A stretch of DNA of 64,000 bases from Zoroaster sp. YZ-2022. Its lineage: Eukaryota; Echinodermata; Asteroidea; Forcipulatida; Zoroasteridae. Below are positions 1-12,046 of this stretch, one piece after another; the first letter of the stretch is position 1; each line of letters opens with the position of its first letter. The notes beneath the pieces are model-generated. The model saw only the letters and a list, made by a program, of their open reading frames with translations. It had not been told where the DNA came from and did no database searches. Location: contig CM055823.1 in assembly GCA_029582265.1 (NCBI GenBank), positions 10,514,821-10,578,820 of the forward strand. Direction: 5' to 3'. Position numbers and translations under genes: made by a program.

Positions 1-810
1 GGTACTACTGATTATACTGTTTTTGACATATATTTTGAGAAAAATAAGCTTGCGTAGGTTTTTAATTACGTTACCTTGAACTGATTGCAGAAGTATACAT
101 ATTTTTAAAAAGATTTTACTTTGATCATCCACCTTAAAAGATGCCTACACCGTTGTAATTACCCTAAATTATTATTTGAAAGCTACATGTAACATGTACT
201 TGGTTGTACGTATGTAAGTGCAATGGTATTGATACCAATCATCCCAATAAGTTATTTTCTTCTAAAATGTGAACATTTTTGAGGAAACGTTAAAGTATGA
301 AAATGTTAAATGTGAAACGGATCATTGGCTTATTTCCACATTAGAATGCGTACAAACAAATCTGCATGAATTTTCACAGTTTTCTCGTTAATCACACAAT
401 GAATTAAGCTGAAACTTGTTTATTTTCTTCTTTCTTATAAAGTATGTATGCATTTTGATACATTTCCTTTACTAATCACTTTAACTCAAGTTTTTGTTTA
501 ATATTTTTACACAGTTGTTGGTGATTGTTTCCTTTTCTGATTTTTCAAATTCTCAGCAAGAATATATTTTATCTAACAATAAGATTAAATTTGCTTTTTG
601 TGTGCACAATTACTGAACAATGAAAAATGTTATGAAGATCTTCAGTACATAGCATATCTATGTAATTCTTTTAAGTTGAACCTGAAACACAGTAGAGTAA
701 CTGCAATGTTTATTCTAGTAAGTTGTAGTTTATATTTTGTGTACAGATTTGTAGTACAATCTGACAAATTGTATCCCCTTTCTGTAATTATTTGTGTGTG
801 AACTATTTAA

Positions 811-1095
811 ATTAGCCCCTAACCTTCCTAAATCCTCCAAAATCCTCTTTGCCAAAGTGAAGGATTTTGGAGGATTGAGGTTATTAGGCATACTTGCCTT
901 TCCATGGTACATGTACATCCATGTTTGTTGTAGTGATTGCAAGGTCAGTGGTCACTGTTTATTGCTCCATGTATGCAGGGAGGGTCCCTGGCCATGTACA
1001 TGTATGCATACATGTCATGTGCTCGATTTACTCCTGATGGATTTTGGAGGATTCAGGTTATGTGTAAGCAAATGGGCTTAGGGAGTTATGGTTAA
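811..1095 (-). mobile_element. TTAA-bounded MITE, family A, short copy without array
   Basis: The copy begins near a degraded TTAA (ATTAGCCCCTAACC) and ends GGAGTTATGGTTAA. Its core matches the cores at 25300-25613, 32111-32549, 44890-45332 and 55890-56156: the AGGATTTTGGAGGATT pairs, then the stretch around GGAGGGTCCCTGGCCATG. It carries only one copy of the 44-bp unit that is expanded in three other copies, so it shows the element's unexpanded form. Confidence 0.75.
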
Positions 1096-1577
1096 GACAG
1101 AATATGAAAAAGGATCATTGTTCAGACTTGATTTTTGAATTGCACTACATGTACAGTATGTAGTAGCAGAAAGGTGAAACCTACACGTACATGAAATGTG
1201 TTAATCTGCTATGAACATCTAAGACTCAGTTTGTAAACTTGTGCATGTGTTCCGGCCATTCCAGAGATTTATCAAGTACATTATTATTGAAGATAGTCTT
1301 TGAACCTTGCGCCATTCTTAGCATATTAGTAATTGTGTATAAGTTAGTGGAATTGTTTTGTTTTAACTAAAACAATAAAGTAATTGTACATGTGTAATTG
1401 ATTTGCTTTAAACCTTGCCATGAAGTTCAAACAAGCTAACGAGTATATAATTTATGAGTTATATGTAGAACTAGCAGAGTGTACAAATGTATATCTTGTA
1501 CAAAAATATATTTAAAATTGGGAAAAACCAATAATGCAGCTTAAGAAAAAGTGGCTAAAAAAGAGGTTCTACAGCAT

Positions 1578-1911
1578 ACGAGGTTCCGGCTAATACGAGA
1601 TAATTGTGTCAGTCCGGCGGACCTCATTAACTGTACATACTGTATAGACCAGTCCACAGTATTGTCATACAAATGCACAAAAACATAGCAAGCATGCATA
1701 TTATACATGGACTGGGTTATGGCAGGCTGGCACACTTCATGTAGGAACATGAAGTGTGCCAGCCTGCCATAACCCAGTCCGTATAATATGCATGCTTGCT
1801 ATGTTTTTGTGCATTTGGATGACAATGCTGTGGACTGGTCTATATGTACAGTTAATGAGGTCTGCCGGACTGACACAATTATCTTGTATTAGCCGGAACC
1901 TCGTTGTAATC
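1578..1911. repeat. Long near-perfect hairpin, arms about 165 bp
   Basis: The left arm starts ACGAGGTTCCGGCTAATACG and the right arm ends TTAGCCGGAACCTCGT. The centre is near 1744 (CTTCATGT, four bases, ACATGAAG). The arms differ by few substitutions and small indels, so a transcript would fold into a very stable stem. The central word (cacacttcatgtagg) recurs alone near 2075, 6385, 22815 and 41855, so the hairpin probably belongs to, or gave rise to, a dispersed repeat. It fits a foldback-type MITE; no clear target duplication was found. Confidence 0.85.
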
Positions 1912-2937
1912 GTCGGGCAATATTTTCTTACAAAATCATACAAACGCATGCACGTGTATCGCTCAGTACATGTGAAGGGAAATGTGTGCTAAACATATAG
2001 GCTCAAATATACACTGTAAAGATTGACACTGTTTCGAAGATGTTTAGACATATATGGACATATCAGACTGGGATACTTTGTGTAGGTAATAGACTGGTTG
2101 TACATGAATTTCAATGAGTACATATGTTCTTTAATTATGGTTTTGAATCTAAGCCCGAGAACATGGCCTTGAATCATACTCACACAATGTTTGTACAGTC
2201 CATGTATATATACATGTAACATATAGTGTAAACACTGTAATAGTAATGCAACAAAACATGCAGGGTATTTTTTATGAAATTCAGATGTTAAATCCCTCAA
2301 CACGATGCCTAGTTTTTGATACGTCTACAAAGACTACCATATTTTGGTACGGTAAAAATAACATTAAAAAGATGATAATAGAGTAGTTGCATATACATGC
2401 CCAAAGACAGAAGGTGTATGTCATTCGCACGTAAACGTAAGTTTATGGAACAAATGACATATGCTGTAGTTTAACTGTTTACTTGTTCATGTATATAGAA
2501 AAGCTACAATAAGTGTTCATTATTAACTATAATTATCACCAAGATCTAAAGTTTGAAAATTCCAGTAAAAATTAATTTGGGAATATTCAAATATTTTTTA
2601 TTGGGAAGGTTCTACAATTTTACATTCATTTCTGGGTCTGCTTTGATGCACATATATATTTATTCTTAAGAAAGTAAACATGAGTTTTGCTAATAATGTT
2701 GTACCTTCCCATTAATATAACATCAACTAATGTTGCAAATCATTGTTATTTGTTTATTAGCAGGATGAGTCTTACGTAACATAATTTATGAATAAAATAA
2801 CAAGCACAGTCATCTTGACCAATTTAAACCCTTTAGGTCTATGCAAAGCACATCATTTCTTGTTGGAAGGAAAGATTAATAAAAAAATGTGTACACGAAT
2901 TCATATATTATTGACCATTTCATCATGTTATTAGACC

Positions 2938-2995
2938 ACTGTGAGCGAAAGGGCAGCGATAGTGCGTTGCATTTGGCGTATTTTATCCTAAGTCA
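2938..2995. repeat. Fragment of a dispersed repeat (family H)
   Basis: The words CACTGTGAGCGAAAGGGCAG and TTTGGCGTATTTTAT are the reverse complement of parts of 19000-19050 and 50740-50800. Only the fragment is present. Its class is unknown. Confidence 0.5.
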
Positions 2996-3149
2996 ACCAC
3001 CCTCCTTCCCCCTGTGCTTGTTAACAACTGATTCAGTTCAGTGAGCACACATTCCTCTCCCCCAACCCCTAGGATCCTAGTCTGTCTCACAGTTTCGCGC
3101 CTCAACGAACTGATCCTCCAGCAGTCTACTTAAGCAGCAGCATTTTCCC

Positions 3150-3280
3150 AGAGTCCGGCATTCTCCTGAGGACGATCAGAGCATACTGATCGAAACGTCG
3201 AGTTGTACCCCCAGTTCTTTTCAGAACTAATTACTACTCAATTGAGATTCCACATGGTGTCACCGCAATTAGTCTTACTT
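3150..3280 (+). other. Dispersed segment with hammerhead-like core
   Basis: The segment holds CTGAGGA, then a 7-bp stem CGATCAG/CTGATCG closed by AGCATA, then AAACGTC. A near-identical copy is at 34733-34855, followed by the same ACTCAATTGAG and TGGTGTCACCGCAATTA words. The arrangement resembles a hammerhead ribozyme core (CUGANGA, stem II, GAAA), but the G before AAA also pairs in the stem and no stem I or III partner was established. It may simply be a retroelement terminal segment. Confidence 0.35.
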
Positions 3281-3558
3281 AATAATAATAATAATAATGT
3301 GTGGACTTATATACCGCACGTATCCACCAACTAAGTGGTGCTCAAGGCGCATTATATTATTACCCCAGCTCATAAGGCTCCTGAAACCATCTCAGCTCCC
3401 TGGGGAGTATACAGCTCAATTGCTGCCATTATAGGGCTAATCAAGGGTGGAGAGAAGCAATTATGGTTAAGTGTCACGACCGGGATTCGAACCCACATTC
3501 TGCTGCTAACACCAGAACTTGAGTCCGGTAAGCTAGACCGCTCGGCCACGACACTCAC
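3281..3558 (-). mobile_element. tRNA-Leu-derived SINE (SINE2), minus copy
   Basis: Read on the minus strand it has a tRNA-like head with an A box (TGGCCGAGCGGTCTAGC) and a B box (GGTTCGAATCC). The anticodon-loop region (ACTCAAGTTCTGG) resembles tRNA-Leu(CAA). A body and a (TTA)n tail follow. This copy has an internal deletion around the CAACCAACTC segment compared with 34265-34618. Confidence 0.85.
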
Positions 3559-3718
3559 ACAGTTGATGTGTGTACGTGCAGAATACATGTATCTCCAACG
3601 ATCATTGGCTGGCAGAAGTACACATCAAATGGGACATTCGTCAACAATGAGAACAATATTCTGCATCCATGTCTAGGGCAGTTTTTTAATGTAATTGTTC
3701 TAATTATTTATTACTGTG

Positions 3719-4010
3719 GAGTGTTGTGGCCGAGCAGTCTAGCTTACCGGACTCAAATTTTTTAGCAGCAGAATGTGGGTTCGAATCTTGAGCAAGACAC
3801 TTAACCACAATTGCTTATGGGGGCAGAGGCAGTTTAACAACTGCCTTGTTCTGAACTAGTTAACCCTCCCAGTCCTATTCACACCGTGAAGAGGCTGGTT
3901 ATTAACTTGTCTTGTTTCGGTGCAAGGGGCTGGTTCTTCAGTGTGGAGTTGTTGTAACAACTCAATGACTTAGTAGCCTTGGCCTTGTCTGGAGCGACTT
4001 GCATAAAAAA
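3719..4010 (+). mobile_element. SINE2-headed chimera with a different tail
   Basis: The first 110 bases are the same tRNA-Leu-like head (GTGGCCGAGCAGTCTAGC and GGTTCGAATC) with a gap before the B-box region. From about 3830 the body changes to an unrelated sequence (AACTGCCTTG, GAGTTGTTGTAACAACTC) ending in an A-rich run at 4000-4020. It is a different SINE subfamily or a template-switched copy. Confidence 0.65.
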
Positions 4011-5055
4011 AATAAAAAATAAGATGAATTTGGAAGACGTTGGGGGGAGGTGAGCAAATATGATGGGATGATGAAGACTGGGTTTGAAGAAGAGAGGAAA
4101 ATATGAATGTCCTTATATCTGACTTTTAATAACTGATTTTATTAAGGTGATTCTTACAGATTTATATTCTTTTGTTATCTTTCATATTAATGTTCACAGA
4201 TCATGAGTTGATGTTCAAAACTTCACACACTTTACTGTAACAATCCAGTGCACGCAGCACTTTTTCAGGCAATAATTAATATATAATTCAACAAACAAAG
4301 AAAAAAAACATAATGTTGTACACTCTAGCCATCTTGATTTTCTTCCCATGGACAAGAGATCAAGTCCCTCTATCTTTGTATTGAGCATCAAAGATTGTCC
4401 GGAAGATCTGACAAAGATGGCTCCAGTGTAGTAACTATGTACATCTACCATAAATTACCAGATACTGTAACTCATTTATTTCCACATGGACAAACGGTTT
4501 TAACTTCTGGTGTGACTGATAACCATTATCACTGGTATCATGGGGAGTACATGTATCCCTATGGCAGAGTAGCAATTTAGTATAGCTTCTGATTATAATT
4601 GGTCCAATAAATATTAAAAGCACTAATACTCTGTGTACATAGTTTATGATGTCATACAGATGTTCGGAGGTTCGTACAGATTGTAATCATTACCTCTACA
4701 TCTCACAGAATGATTTAGTAAAAGTACATGCAGTTACCGCATCCTTAATGAGTTATACAAGAGAACATCTTTTAGCACAATGTAATTTCCCCTTGCAACA
4801 CAAATATTAATATAATTATATACTTTTAAATATTTATAAAAGAATTTTACAAGATATGCTACTATGCCTTGAAGCAAAATTAATTTGGTAAAAGATTTAA
4901 TAAATTTATAAAACATCCATAACATTAATTTCTCAGTTATATATTTTCATTGTACAGTACATTAATGTAGACAGAAAAACAAAATAAAAGTCTACATTCT
5001 GGGCTTATAGAATAAAAATATGCCTATCGTCCAATTTTTTAAAACAAATAATATA

Positions 5056-5303
5056 TACTACTCAAAACAATTTAGGGAACACCAGATTTTTAACATCAAA
5101 TAGGTTTGAAATGTTCCATGAACCAGGATTTTCATTTGCAACCCCCTCTCTCTCTTTCAGTAGTCATGTCATGAAATGTGTAATCACTACATGCATCCTT
5201 TATCATCTGTTTCATTGTGCAGTTGTTTCTCATCAATTCTGTGAAACATTGTGTTTATCTGAAATAAATGATCTTGCTTTAACTGAGATTGTTTTGAGTA
5301 GTA
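5056..5303. mobile_element. Tc1/mariner-like MITE with TA duplication
   Basis: The terminal inverted repeats TACTACTCAAAACAAT and ATTGTTTTGAGTAGTA are perfect over 16 bases and are flanked by TA on both sides. The AATTTAGGGAAC word just inside the left end resembles mariner-type termini. It is 248 bp with no transposase. The 79-codon ORF at 5111-5350 crosses the right end and is fortuitous. Confidence 0.8.
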
Positions 5304-6486
5304 TATTTTTAAGACTTACAGCCAGTTTGGGACATCTAATTGAATGGTAAAAAATTTCCTGTTTGGAATAAATGGAAGAAAACAAAATAATATTTTTCAA
5401 AATGGGTTGTTTTTAAACAATATTTTGAAAAGTACATGTAGGATTTGAAGCTTTGAAGTACAGTTTCTACTGTACTTCCAAGAAGTAAGGTTTGTGGTAA
5501 TAATTCTGAGAAGAACTGAGGTAAATCTCCTGAAGATGATCAGAATATAATCGGTTCTTAGAATTAACAATTACATCTCATAAATAAAGAATTAGCTGTT
5601 GCAAACTGCTTACCAACCTAAAGGAACCTGTAGCATAAATGCAAAATAATGGTTACTGGCCTTACGTTTCGAACCTAGCAGGTTCTTTCTTAAAGGCAAA
5701 ATAAATGATATATCTCCTGTTACATGGTGCTACTGCAAATCTTACTCCAACAACATTTTATATCCATAACAGGGTTCATAGTTTTGACAACAAACATCAC
5801 ATTGATCAGATGGATGTAGGAATAATAAGCTGTTTTCATGACAGACAAATGGACCTGCAATCAGAAAATTGGGCTGTCAACTCTACCACTAGAGTTTCAA
5901 ATAATTTTTAGATTTGTCAAACAAATGGGCAGCCTGAATATCAACTTGACCCCTTTGTAACTGTTAAGGGGCATGTCATCAGGTGATGAACCCCTTTGTA
6001 ACTGTTAAGAATTAGAAGTCTATTACCTACATCAAGGGTCCCAGCCAACTATAATCCATACCACGTCATTGTACTCCAAATGAGCACACGAACTACGGTT
6101 TACGGGTTTTGCTCCCCCTGCCTGGTATCATGGTATCATGGCTTGATGCATGAAACTAGATCCTAAAGAACTAGATGCAGGCAAACCATCTGTGAGGCGA
6201 ACAATGGCTGTGTTTGATACGCTAAGGTACGCGTGAGATACAGTTCTCTCGCATGCCAGTTGAGTCTCCCAGATTGCACCGCTTCTTTTTGAGACCTTGC
6301 GCGTCAGTGTGGAACAAAACATCATGAATGGGCCAAATCCATTGTTCTTGGAGTACTATGCCATGGACTAGGTTAGTACAGGACTGGCACACTTCATGTA
6401 GGTAATAGACTTCTGGCAGAATAATTTACTTTCCCTACAAATAACTGTTCATAGGATTACATGCATTACCTGCTGACAGCAAAGGA

Positions 6487-6928
6487 TTAACCCTCCTATG
6501 CCCAGGCTGAAATTTGGCCCAGTAAGCACCGCACCCACAGACAGTAACTTGAGTATTTTTGGTTGCATTGCCAATTGTTCACACATGTGTATAAGAGTGC
6601 TGGAGATAGTGGCAAAGTCAAACACACTTGTGTATGTCTTACAAGTTATATGCAGAGTCACACAGAGCTGTGTATGTACTGCATAAGTTACAGTCCAGTG
6701 GTTTTGGTTTGACCTCCTACCACAGCCACATGTCCTTGCATTTATTTGAGTGCACTGCACAAAGTCAATGGGTTGGGAGTTACATACAAATTTTGAGTGT
6801 CTTTGGGTTTGACCTCCTACCACAGCCACATGTCCTTGCATTTATTTGAGTGCACTGCACAAAGTCAATGGGTTAAGAGAGACATACAGATTTTGAGTGT
6901 CTTTGATTGTTAAACCTATAAGGGTTAA
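6487..6928. mobile_element. TTAA-bounded MITE (CCCTCCTA end) with a 100-bp internal duplication
   Basis: It starts TTAACCCTCCTATG and ends CCTATAAGGGTTAA. Inside, 6701-6905 is a tandem duplication with a 100-bp period (TTTGACCTCCTACCACAGCC twice). It belongs to the piggyBac/Kolobok-like group described under findings. Confidence 0.65.
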
Positions 6929-7485
6929 TGTACCATAGGCACTTGTTGTATAGGCCTTCAAGATACACAAACATATCAATAGCTAACCAGCCAGTTTTTG
7001 GTTATATAAACGGCATAAGTGTGTTCATATCACTTTATCAACCAATATAAAATAAGAATAATATAAATGTCTAGATACAGGAGCAGCATCTAAATGCTTC
7101 CTTTGGTCAGTTTACACATACTGATTTCTAATTATTGCTTATTTTATTGCCATAATTAAGTACTGACTGACAACATTTTGCATGTAATAATTAAGCCAAT
7201 CTGTTTACTGGACAAGATTGACCTAAATGTTTCTAAACGCTTGTCAATGCTTGTCAATGCAGCTAGTCATCATTTATACTAGTATACTTTTCCTTTTACA
7301 TTGTGCACCTTCAGGATAATTCCCACGTGATAAAGGTTTAATCTACTATCTGCTTATAAAATACACAATTTCTTTGACAGTCGTGACAAAATGCATTTTA
7401 CATCAATATAAAACATTAAGGAAGCTGACTAGGTACATTTACCTCATTTTTGAAGTGAATAAAAAACAATGACAAAAGCAGGACC

Positions 7486-7642
7486 TGAACCTGGGACCTT
7501 AAAATTAGAGTACCAGTGCACTTCTAACTAAACTATTGATATATGGGATATTGCCAACAATCATAAATATCATCAGCTTAGTTGGTAGCACACCAGTCGC
7601 TTATCTAGAGATTGAAGGTTCAAGTCCTGCTGCAGACGGTTT
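7486..7642. mobile_element. Two tRNA-like SINE head fragments
   Basis: 7488-7545 read on the minus strand contains TAGTTTAGTTAG and the B-box-like GGTTCAGGTCC. 7577-7640 on the plus strand contains AGCTTAGTTGGTAGC and GGTTCAAGTCC. Both look like RNA polymerase III promoter boxes of tRNA-derived repeats, truncated after the head. Neither folds as a full tRNA by eye. Confidence 0.5.
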
Positions 7643-7807
7643 TTCTTTATTCACTTAACAAAAAAATACTAAATTTTTGTCAATTTGTCCATGTCACAAA
7701 AAAAAAATCCGTTATGAAATATTTGTTTATGAGTAAGATGTACACATAACAAGAGGAATATTTGTTGGAGCTAATCACAAGTTATTAATAACAGATTAGA
7801 TTGTTTT

Positions 7808-8000
7808 GTTGTTTTTTGCCCGAACACCTAATATTATGTATGAAGCACTCAGTGCTTTCAGAGTGTCTGTGAAAACAATCTACAGGCGACTCAGGCAGGA
7901 TTCGAACCCAAGACATCTCACCCCCGACCACCAAACCTACCCAATGACGACAGACCAGCTCAAATCTTTATATAGCTGCGGGTACCGCTTCAAAAAAATG
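7808..8000 (-). mobile_element. Degraded SINE1 copy, minus strand
   Basis: The minus strand matches the SINE1 at 10197-10400: the tRNA-like B box (GGATTCGAACCC as written on plus), then the CACAGACACTC and AGCACTGAGT words and the end near GGGCAAAAA. It is diverged in the head. Confidence 0.6.
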
Positions 8001-8036
8001 TTGGTGTAAAGGCGAAAACAAAAATCCAATCTGTTG

Positions 8037-8112
8037 TTACATCAATCTATTGTTTCATCAATCTATTGTTTCATCAATCTATTGTTTCATCAATCTATTG
8101 TTTCATCAATCT
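8037..8112. repeat. 16-bp minisatellite, about 5 copies
   Basis: The unit ATCTATTGTTTCATCA repeats tandemly with essentially no divergence, implying recent expansion. Confidence 0.9.
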
Positions 8113-8401
8113 AAACAAGTTATTGTCATTGGTAAAGGGTTGTGTGCAATTTTGTACAAAACGCTTACTGTACTGTACCATGTTGTACATTATTAACCTT
8201 CAAGTCTTAATTGGATGAATTAAAGATACATATTCCTTGTGTTCATCTGTTATTGTTTTTCAAACACCACACCTTCATTTCCCTTGTAGAACATGTGGAA
8301 AGGAAGTAAAATACTTTCTAAGATATTGCACACAATACCATATCACTATTAACAAGTTCTTAGCTACCATTATTTGACCATTAATTCATTTATGCACTTA
8401 A

Positions 8402-8492
8402 TTCATCTTTATCCACACCCAGGTCAATTATTTTGTGAATTATTACTTACTTCATCTTTATCCACACCCAGGTCAATTATTTTGTGAATTAT
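8402..8492. repeat. 49-bp direct tandem duplication
   Basis: TTCATCTTTATCCACACCCA followed by GGTCAATTATTTTGTGAATT occurs at 8402 and again at 8451, identical over about 40 bases. Confidence 0.9.
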
Positions 8493-8660
8493 AACTTTGT
8501 TTCTACAAGGAAATAAGAATTTTTAATATTTAAACACAAAATTACAATTAAGACCAAAAGAAAAAAGTCTGCGGTTTCTGGTCATACATGCAGTTCGGCT
8601 TCAAAATCAGTGCAGTGACACGGTGCTTTTAATATTTAGTAATCTTTTTTTTTCTTTCAA

Positions 8661-8730
8661 CCAGTGACACATACGTGACACATACGTGACACATACGTGA
8701 TACGTTACACATACGTGACACATGTGTACG
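8661..8730. repeat. 11-bp tandem repeat rich in ACGTG
   Basis: About five copies of GTGACACATAC, the last ones imperfect, each creating TACGTGAC at the junction. The region is short and A/T-flanked. Confidence 0.8.
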
Positions 8731-9768
8731 TGGTTATTGGAACCAGACCAAATGGCTAAGAGAGGCCGCACAAATCAGGCAAACGTTAATACCCCTACGT
8801 GAAAAAGTCATTTAAAACACAACCGGCAGAATTCCAAATGATCCAGCAATTTTGGCTGCAATTGGATACTGTTTCATAACAAAAACTAAAACTAAAAATG
8901 CTGACGCATTTGGAGACAAGATATCTACAGGTTTTTTGGCCTAAAGCAGAATTCACAGGGAATATATATCTTGGCTCACCAGAAATCACACCCTCAATTA
9001 CTTTTAAAACTAACTAAATATTAATTACCTTTTGTATGAAAATGTTACAAATCATCATTACATGTACATTGCTCCATATTTATAGATATTGATCCACCAT
9101 CAGCCCTCCCCCACTGAAAAAGTCCTGACTACACCGCTGTCCACCATACAAAAGCATCAACTTGCACCAATTTGAATTTCAACTGGACAGATCACACACT
9201 GCTATCAGATTCCAAATGAGAATAAGAAATATCAGATACATATTGATTTCTAATAATGATATGCCTACTGACATTGTAAACATACAAAAACTAACATATA
9301 TTTGGAGCTTTATATAAAATGTACATAAAGTGATATATGGACAACCTATTGATTTTAATAATTTACCCACAACGTGGATATACATGTATGCCATTTGGAA
9401 GCTCTTCTGCTTAATTTAGTGATACCTTAATATAGAGTTGAAGTTTGTAATATTTTCCAATGATTCCGTGCATGTATTACATCTCTGCCAAGCTAGTAAC
9501 CACCTTTCACATTTCCCCATACATTACTGTAGGCCTACTTAGTTGCGTTATTAAACACAAAACAATAGAAGAAAGCATGGCTGACTATTGTCCTGTGTGG
9601 TTGTTACAATGATAGACAAATCTTGGGAGTAAGGACAATTATGCAGTATTTTTATTAGCTACACTGCACATCCAAGGAAGGAAAGGGGGCATGTTTTTTT
9701 ATCGCCATGCATGTAAATTTACCATACTTTTTTTGTACCCCCTTTTTCAAGACCTTGGCTCCGCCCCT

Positions 9769-10004
9769 GATTAGGTAGACCAGCATGCATTAGGTAGACC
9801 AGCATGCATTAGGTAGACCAGCATGCATTAGGTAGACCAGCATGCATTAGGTAGACCAGCATGCATTAGGTAGACCAGCATGCATTAGGTAGACCAGCAT
9901 GCATTAGGTAGACCAGCATGCATTAGGTAGACCAGCATGCATTAGGTAGACCAGCATGCATTAGGTAGACCAGCATGCATTAGGTAGACCAGCATGCATT
10001 AGGC
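9769..10004. repeat. 19-bp minisatellite, about 12 copies
   Basis: The unit TTAGGTAGACCAGCATGCA is repeated head to tail with perfect identity until the last unit. Each unit contains the palindrome GCATGC. It abuts the left end of the Harbinger-like MITE at 10013. Confidence 0.95.
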
Positions 10005-10012
10005 AAATCAGC

Positions 10013-10460
10013 AAGGGCCAATTTCATAGACATGCTAATCAGAAATATTTGCTTAGCAGAATGTGTTGGTTACCATCCAAACTGTCATACACAATGTATG
10101 TACATTGGCTGGTACTCTGTTTTATATTGCTTAGATTATTTTATTAAATTTTTGCCCTACACCCGCTGCTACATGGGATTCTAGCCAGCTAATCGTCATC
10201 GGGCAAGCTCGGTGGTCGAGAGGTTAAGACGTCTGCACTAGTAAGCAGGAGGTTGTGGGTTCGAATCCCGCCCGAGTCGCCTGTGAAGTTTTTTTCCACA
10301 GACACTCAGAAAGCACCGAGTATACAGTGCTATACACACGTCGGTGTAGGGCAAAAATTAAATCAATTGTTTATCATCCGATGCAAAAATTTCATCAACC
10401 TATAAAAATTATTTGCTTAGCAAAATTCTCTGCTTAGTAGCTCTAAGAAACTAGCCCCCT
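10013..10460. mobile_element. Harbinger-like MITE hosting a SINE
   Basis: The left end AGGGCCAATTTCATAGACAT and the right end (AAGAAACTAGCCCCCT on plus) form an imperfect inverted repeat of about 50 bp that includes TTTGCTTAGCA on the left and the matching GCTTAGCAAAATTCT on the right. GGGCCAATTTCATAGA-type ends are common in PIF/Harbinger MITEs. The SINE1 at 10197-10400 sits inside, so the MITE is older. Confidence 0.55.
10197..10400 (+). mobile_element. tRNA-derived SINE (SINE1), nearly full length
   Basis: The head is GGTGGTCGAGAGGTTAAGAC (A box) then GTGGGTTCGAATCCCGCCC (B box), like a class-II tRNA. The body contains CACAGACACTCAGAAAGCAC and ends with GTAGGGCAAAAATTAAATC plus a short tail. 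Related copies are at 45525-45720 (plus) and 7808-8000 (minus). Confidence 0.85.
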
Positions 10461-10905
10461 GGTGCTTGCAGTCTGTGCACGCTGTGGTATATAAGGATTC
10501 TGTGAAGTATTACCAATGAATGATTTCAAAATTTACTTTTTCATACACACACAAATATATCTGCCTGACAAAATGCTGAAAGAAATCATTTCCTGATAAC
10601 CAACTTGACCTCTCACATGTAGTAAAACTGCATTTACAGTCTCAAAAATGTACATACATCTCATACCCCAAAACAACACACACATGTACTTCACATGAGT
10701 GATAACACTAACACAATATCACCTCGTATTATTCATATAAAACAAGTATAACCTACATGTAGTAACCACCAAAAAAAAATAATAATACAATTCTGTATAC
10801 AAATTGCACTGTATACATGGATATAATAGCTGCATAAAATACTGGTTGTAAAGCGATGTAATTTCTTTGGAAAATACCTGATAAATTACAAGTTATATAA
10901 ATCTA

Positions 10906-11154
10906 AGGGAGAAGGGCCAAAGTCATGGTACAGCCAAGCCTTTGAGAAGCCTGGCCAGGCCTGGGCTACCTGGCCTCCTAATTGTCTTTTGTGAGTCCTA
11001 ATCCTGTAACAATACAGTACCTGCCAATCAACATAACCTGGGCTTCTGCAGGGCCTAGCCCAGCCAAGCAGAGCTCATTATATAAAGGGAAAAGCCTGGG
11101 CCTGGCCGGGCTTCTCAAAGGCTTGGCTGTACCATGACTTCGGCCCTTGTCCCT
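10906..11154. mobile_element. MITE, family G, 249 bp with about 45-bp inverted repeats
   Basis: The left end (AGGGAGAAGGGCCAAAGTCA, then TGGTACAGCCAAGCCTTTGA) and right end (the inverse, TCAAAGGCTTGGCTGTACCA then TGACTTCGGCCCTTGTCCCT) pair almost perfectly. A second, much larger copy is at 20845-22108. It has no coding capacity. Confidence 0.85.
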
Positions 11155-11950
11155 AACATTGACCATCTTTGTTAACTGTGGTGATGTTGATTATGTGATA
11201 AGGACAAAGGTAAACTTGCATGCTGCATCAGATCCAAGATGGTTGATAGGGGATGGGGCCACAGTGAAAAAGGGTGGGGGGAATGGCACATATAAGAGAC
11301 TTTGCCACTGATTACATCATGACTGAATGGAAGTCATTGTACACATATAGATGCATTTACCTACATCACTAGCTGGGTCTCAATGTAGAGTGTGTAGTGT
11401 TAATTGGACAGACGAAAGGTGCGATGCCCAAGTCATACAAATATGGGTTCGATTCCTGATCTAAACCGCAGCGCATTTAAGGCTGTGCATTTTCGGTTAT
11501 TTCAGGAACCAGATAACCAAAATTGGAAATCTTTGGATACCCATAAACAATTTTGTAAAAACACGTAAATACTGCTGAATGGATAAAATAACATTTCTCT
11601 TGTTTTATTAGAGTCACAATAAACACGGACTTCTGTAATAATTTCCTGACCCACACTAATCTAATAACTGCAAACCGTAGGCACAAATACCAACACATGA
11701 TATGGCAGTCAACTCAAAACAAACTAGATACATCAAACAAAAGCCGGCAAGGCTGTGAAAGGCTGTCATCAAATGTTACTTCTAAAGCCTTTATCAGAGT
11801 TTTCTTCATTCTGTTATCAACAAATCAGAAACTTCCACTTGTTTGTCAGTCGGAATTTTAAAAAGTTGGAACCAAAAACTGGAATCGGGTATTGACAGTT
11901 TCGCAACCACATCCTTACCTACAATGGCTTAATTCTCTCCAGCCAAGAGT

Positions 11951-12046
11951 AGTGTACCTGTGAGGGTAGGAGTATTGTGTACCTGTGAGGGTAGGAGTAT
12001 TGTGTACCTGTGAGGGTAGGAGTATTGTGTACCTGTGAGGGTAGAG
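11951..12046. repeat. 25-bp minisatellite, 4 copies
   Basis: The unit GTGTACCTGTGAGGGTAGGA plus GTATT is repeated with perfect identity for three units and a partial fourth. GGTACCTGTGAGGGCAGAG occurs in SINE2 bodies, so the array may have grown from a SINE fragment. Confidence 0.9.

Noticed and set aside
5111..5350. 79-codon ORF with a hydrophobic stretch
   Set aside because: Spans the right end of the mariner-like MITE; no start context or homology.
9769..10004. Regular 19-bp array considered as a CRISPR
   Set aside because: Units are contiguous with no spacers, and the genome is eukaryotic.
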